Part shown: piece by piece, positions 60,724-64,000 of the stretch
Layout of the letters: every line of letters begins with the position of its first letter
Position numbering within the stretch: the stretch's first letter is position 1
Origin: Corallococcus sp. NCRR
GTDB lineage: Bacteria; Myxococcota; Myxococcia; Myxococcales; Myxococcaceae
Direction of reading: 5' to 3'
Length of the DNA: 64,000 nucleotides
Assembly: GCF_026965535.1 (NCBI RefSeq)
Contig: NZ_CP114039.1
Span: 2,976,001 to 3,040,000, forward strand
Position numbers and translations under genes: made by a program
The notes under the pieces: generated by a model
Database searches by the model: none
The model's input: the letters and a program-made list of their open reading frames with translations, nothing else
Told to the model about the DNA's origin: nothing

Positions 60724-63592
60724 GGTGCGGCCCGTCATCGGGATGGGCGGAATGACGGAGATCATCAGCGACAAGGCGGAGCTGGCCAAGGGCGCGGAGC
60801 TGTTCGACGGCAAGCAGCTCAGCAACCTGTCGCGCTACGAGAACCGGCTCTTCGCGGACGCGGCGGGCTCCGGTGCGACGCCGTACAAGGTGTCGCTGGT
60901 GTTCGGCGAGGCGCGCTCGGACGTGAAGGGGCGGTGCTCGTGCATGGCGGCGCGCTCGCGCCCCTTCTGCAAGCACGCGGCGGCGCTGCTGGTGGCGTGG
61001 GCCCGGGCCCCGCAGGCCTTCGTGACGGCGGAGGCGGCCCCGGCCGCGCCCGCGGGCTCCGGCGGCGCGAAGAAGAGCGTGAAGAAGGGCAAGGCGGAGA
61101 CCGGCGACCTGATGAAGGCGGGCGTGGCGCAGGTGTCCACGCTGGTGCGCGAGCTGGGCCTGTCGGGCGTGGCGTCGCTGGGCGCGGAGCGGCCGGAGCA
61201 GGTGCGCGCGCTGGGCGAGGCGCTGAGGGCCAATGGCCTCCGGCGGCTGTCCGCGCGAGCGGTGGAGCTGGCGGGCCTCCTGGACGCGGCGGCGGCCCGC
61301 ACGGGCACCTTCGAGGCGCCCGTGTACACGGACCTGGTGGCGGACATGCTGCTCACCGCGCGCAAGGTGGAGAAGCACCTGGGCGGCGAGGCGCTGGAGC
61401 CCCGCCATGTCGAGGAGCTCATCGGCAAGACGTGGACGAAGAAGGACCGCGCGCCCGTCGAGGGGCTCCGGCTGGTGGAGTACGCGTTCTCCTCCAAGGT
61501 GACGCCGGACCGGTTCATGGTCCGCGCGAGCCGCTTCGTGGAGCTGGGGTCGGGCGGGCACTACAGCGAAAAGCAGATCCTCCCCGCGAACCTCAAGACG
61601 GTGGCGCCGAAGAACAGCCACGCGGGCGCCGTGCTCCAGGGCGCGCACGGCGGGCAGTACCCGGGCTTCGCGCCGCACCGGCTGGACCTGGAGTCGTGGA
61701 AGGACGCGCCGTCGGTGGACAGGCCAGCGCTGGAGCGGCTGGTGGAGGTGGCGCTGCCGGACGTGGGCGCGGTGATGGTGGCCTTCCAGGAGCACCGCAA
61801 GGACGTGTTCGCGCCGGACCTGCTGCCGGTGTCCGTGCGGGTGGAGACGCTGCTCGCCAGCGGGGCCCGCTCGCAGTTCGTGGACGGTACGGGGCGAGGC
61901 CTCTTCCTCCCCGTGGACCCGTCGCTGGAGGAGCCGCTGTCCACCGCGCTGGAGGACGCGAAGCTCGTGGCGGTGCTGGGGGACGTGGGGTTGGAGGCGG
62001 CGCTCCCCACGCTGTTCCCCTCGGCCGTGGTGGTGCGGTCGCCGGAGGGGCTGGACCTGCGCACGCTGAGCCGCGCGGAGGACGCGCCCGTTTCGCCCCG
62101 CCGTCGCGCCCGCGTGCGGGCGCCCGCGGTGCCGAACGCGCTGCCCCGCAGCGGCTGGGCGGACGCGGCCCGGGCGGCGGGCGCGTCGCGGGCGGCCATC
62201 GCGCTGGCGGAGGTGCGCGACGAGCTGGCGGATGCGTTCGCCAGCGGCCTGTCGGCGGTGAGCCCCCGCACGGTGGAACCGCTGGTGTCCCGGCTGAAGG
62301 AGCTGGGGCTGGAGAAGCCGGGCGCGCTCCTGGAGGCGCTGGCGCAGCGGGCGGACCCGGCGGAGCGGCTGGACGACTTCATCAAGGTGTACCAGGTGCT
62401 GGGCATCGCGCTGGTGCGGCTGTCGGGCGCGGTGCAGGTGGACCTGTCCCAACTGGAGTCCGTGCCCACGCACCCGAGCATCCGCGTGCAGAAGCCGGAG
62501 GAGGCGCTGACCCCGGGCGAGGCCATGGTGCGCCGGGCGCGCGGGGAGCTGACGCGCTACGAGGCGGCGGCGCACGCGGCGCGCTACTACGCGAGCCTGG
62601 GCGCGGACGTCCTGGCCCGGGAGTTCTACCCGACGTGGAGCGACGGCGCGGCGAGCGCCTTCGTGGCGCGGACGGTGGCGGCGCTGGGCGAGAGCGCCCT
62701 GGGCGCCGTGCGCAGCGCGCTGGGCGAGCACCACAGCCGCATGGTGCGCCGCACCGCCATCCGCGTGCTGGGCGCGCTGGGCGGCGTGCAGGCGCGGCGC
62801 GAATTGGACGCCGTGACGCGCCGGGGCCATGACATGGGCCTGCGCCTGTTCGCGAAGGAGACGCTGGAGGACGTGCAGGCCCGCGAGACGGGCGAGGCGG
62901 CGGTGCTGGAGCTCTCCAAGCGCCGCAAGGAGAAGGCGGTGCCGCTGATGCAGGCGGCGCTGTCCGAGACGACGAAGGACTCGCGCGGGGCGGCCGTGGC
63001 CATGCTGGCGGACCTGGGCACGGTGGCCATGCCCGTGCTGCGCCAGGTGCTGCACGCAGACCCGGCGCGCGAGGTGCGGCGCGAGGCGGCGGAGGCGCTG
63101 GCCCGGATGGGGGACGCGGAGGTGCTCGACCGGTTCGTCCTCATGGTGCAGGGTCGAGGCCACGACGACGTGGAGGCCAAGCACGCCGTGTACGCGCTGG
63201 GCATGCTGGGCGACGTGCGTGGCGCGGAGGCCCTGCTGCTGGCGTTCGTGGACGGGTGGAAGCCCGGCGTCGTCGCGGAGGCCATGCGCTCGCTGGGGCT
63301 GGCCCTGCTCCAGCCCGCGCTGGACCTGGCCGAGCGGCGCCCGGAGGAGCTGGAGCGCAAGGCGTTCCGGGGCCTCTTCGAGAACTTCCTGCCCACCGAC
63401 CTGGCCCGGGCGCTGGAGGCCCGGCTCAAGGCGTCCCTCGAGCACCCGGACCTGCTGGCCCGCGCGGCGGTGTACCTGAAGGTCGCGGCCTCCAGTCCGG
63501 CGGTGGGCAAGCACATCGCCCAGCGCCTCATGGAGATCCCCTCCGTGGCCCATGACAAGGCCCTGGCCAAGGCGGCGAAGAAACTCCTGTGA
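60716..63592 (+). CDS. SWIM zinc-finger protein with HEAT-like repeats (YehQ-like)
   Basis: The protein (958 aa) has a SWIM finger near the N-terminus: C74-x-C76-x8-C85-x-H87 (CSCMAARSRPFCKH), likely DNA- or protein-binding. After a lysine-rich linker (about 105-125) comes a long helical middle. About 590-930 is a series of HEAT/armadillo-type repeats (VRRTAIRVLGALGGVQARRELD; AREVRREAAEALARMGD). It is the last of the YehLMPQ-like group, and its stop overlaps the methyltransferase start. Confidence 0.9.
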   Translation: MAEVRPVIGMGGMTEIISDKAELAKGAELFDGKQLSNLSRYENRLFADAAGSGATPYKVSLVFGEARSDVKGRCSCMAARSRPFCKHAAALLVAWARAPQAFVTAEAAPAAPAGSGGAKKSVKKGKAETGDLMKAGVAQVSTLVRELGLSGVASLGAERPEQVRALGEALRANGLRRLSARAVELAGLLDAAAARTGTFEAPVYTDLVADMLLTARKVEKHLGGEALEPRHVEELIGKTWTKKDRAPVEGLRLVEYAFSSKVTPDRFMVRASRFVELGSGGHYSEKQILPANLKTVAPKNSHAGAVLQGAHGGQYPGFAPHRLDLESWKDAPSVDRPALERLVEVALPDVGAVMVAFQEHRKDVFAPDLLPVSVRVETLLASGARSQFVDGTGRGLFLPVDPSLEEPLSTALEDAKLVAVLGDVGLEAALPTLFPSAVVVRSPEGLDLRTLSRAEDAPVSPRRRARVRAPAVPNALPRSGWADAARAAGASRAAIALAEVRDELADAFASGLSAVSPRTVEPLVSRLKELGLEKPGALLEALAQRADPAERLDDFIKVYQVLGIALVRLSGAVQVDLSQLESVPTHPSIRVQKPEEALTPGEAMVRRARGELTRYEAAAHAARYYASLGADVLAREFYPTWSDGAASAFVARTVAALGESALGAVRSALGEHHSRMVRRTAIRVLGALGGVQARRELDAVTRRGHDMGLRLFAKETLEDVQARETGEAAVLELSKRRKEKAVPLMQAALSETTKDSRGAAVAMLADLGTVAMPVLRQVLHADPAREVRREAAEALARMGDAEVLDRFVLMVQGRGHDDVEAKHAVYALGMLGDVRGAEALLLAFVDGWKPGVVAEAMRSLGLALLQPALDLAERRPEELERKAFRGLFENFLPTDLARALEARLKASLEHPDLLARAAVYLKVAASSPAVGKHIAQRLMEIPSVAHDKALAKAAKKLL

Positions 63593-64000
63593 CGCCCCCA
63601 CCGCGCCGCGACGACTCGCTGGAGGAGTTCGAGCTGCCGTTCCTCGAGCGGCTGTCGCTCCAGGTGCAGGGCATCGTCATCGCGGTCGTGCTGCGCGTCA
63701 CCGACCTGCTGCTGCTGCTGCCGCGCCCCTGGCTCCTGAAGCCGTACCTGGGGTTGTGGTGGCAGCGCGTCCTGCGGACGCCCTTCCGCTGGCGGCGCAC
63801 CTTCGAGATGGCCCGGGCGCTCCAGGCCTCGGGCCAGACCTTCCGCGAGCTGATGTACGGGGAGACGCCGCTGGTGACGGCGCTGTGGTTCCTCAAGCGG
63901 GCGGGCGTGGGGCGCGGCAGCCGGGTGGTGGACCTGGGCGCGGGGCGCGGACGCGTGCTGCTCGCCGCGCGCTGGTGGGGCGCCGGGGCGCATGGCGTGG
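63589..64000 (+). CDS. SAM-dependent methyltransferase, N-terminal part (runs off right edge)
   Basis: The reading frame opens with GTG overlapping the SWIM stop (GTGA). The first 50 residues include a hydrophobic stretch (IVIAVVLRVTDLLLLLP), then a basic region and finally VVDLGAGRGRVLL, methyltransferase motif I. The family is class I SAM-dependent, possibly membrane-associated. Coupled translation with the MoxR/VWA/SWIM operon suggests a functional link. The rest lies outside the window, so the target is unknown. Confidence 0.8.
   Translation, partial: MTPPPRRDDSLEEFELPFLERLSLQVQGIVIAVVLRVTDLLLLLPRPWLLKPYLGLWWQRVLRTPFRWRRTFEMARALQASGQTFRELMYGETPLVTALWFLKRAGVGRGSRVVDLGAGRGRVLLAARWWGAGAHGV

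Noticed and set aside
60590..63601. A 1003-codon minus-strand frame opposite the SWIM gene
   Set aside because: Low-complexity His/Arg/Leu translation; the plus-strand gene has clear SWIM and HEAT motifs.

Overview
The window is very GC-rich, densely coded DNA and most likely belongs to a myxobacterium of the Myxococcus/Corallococcus/Archangium group. This rests on several family signatures: a DUF2378 (TIGR02265) protein, a SitA-like lipoprotein toxin with an Imm11-like partner, an FHA-type sigma-54 activator, a serine/threonine kinase fused to TPR repeats, many secreted lipoproteins, and frequent GTG and TTG starts. No rRNA, tRNA or CRISPR array was seen. The longest stretch without an intact gene (4721-5160) holds decayed gene remnants.

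Layout. 1-1964: end of a type I restriction-modification operon (hsdM, start of hsdS). 2243-4396: polymorphic toxin/immunity pair. 4481-8304: rearranged region with a partial DUF2252 copy, a broken S51 peptidase, an FG-GAP protein and the intact DUF2252 gene. 8427-10687: cytochrome P450 overlapping an alpha/beta hydrolase. 10773-17289: minus-strand run with two very large proteins of unknown role (one aegerolysin-like/P47-like, one beta-rich with a hydrophobic helical C-terminus), a membrane-anchored protein and a small secreted cysteine protein. 17436-23306: propionyl-CoA synthetase, M4 metalloprotease and RCC1-repeat lipoprotein. 23317-28183: regulators with divergent targets (TetR/hemolysin III, HxlR/oxidoreductase) and a LytS/LytTR two-component pair. 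28226-28324: triple inverted-repeat terminator region. 28405-36691: metabolic and membrane genes, an ECF-like sigma factor, an S37 peptidase and a TonB-like protein. 36712-39690: DUF2378, an FHA/sigma-54 activator and a lipoprotein with a sigma-54-type promoter. 39704-44799: TetR/epimerase pair and kinase-TPR. 44978-47245: an AT-richer island encoding a SIR2-TPR protein, probably defensive. 47397-55532: hydrolase, DUF1206, glutamine synthetase, C39-like protease, two tandem paralogous lipoproteins each with a sigma-54-type promoter, and a TetR regulator. 55625-64000: a VOC protein, then a tightly overlapped MoxR ATPase - DUF5682 - VWA - SWIM/HEAT - methyltransferase operon that continues past the window edge.

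Three points stand out. First, the YehL/YehM/YehP/YehQ-like ATPase operon with an appended methyltransferase. Second, the large-protein cluster at 10773-17289. Third, matching -24/-12 elements (GG-N10-GC) in front of three lipoprotein genes in a window that also encodes an atypical sigma-54 activator. The SIR2-TPR gene is the best single candidate for an acquired defence gene. All function calls come from reading motifs by eye; no database search was run.
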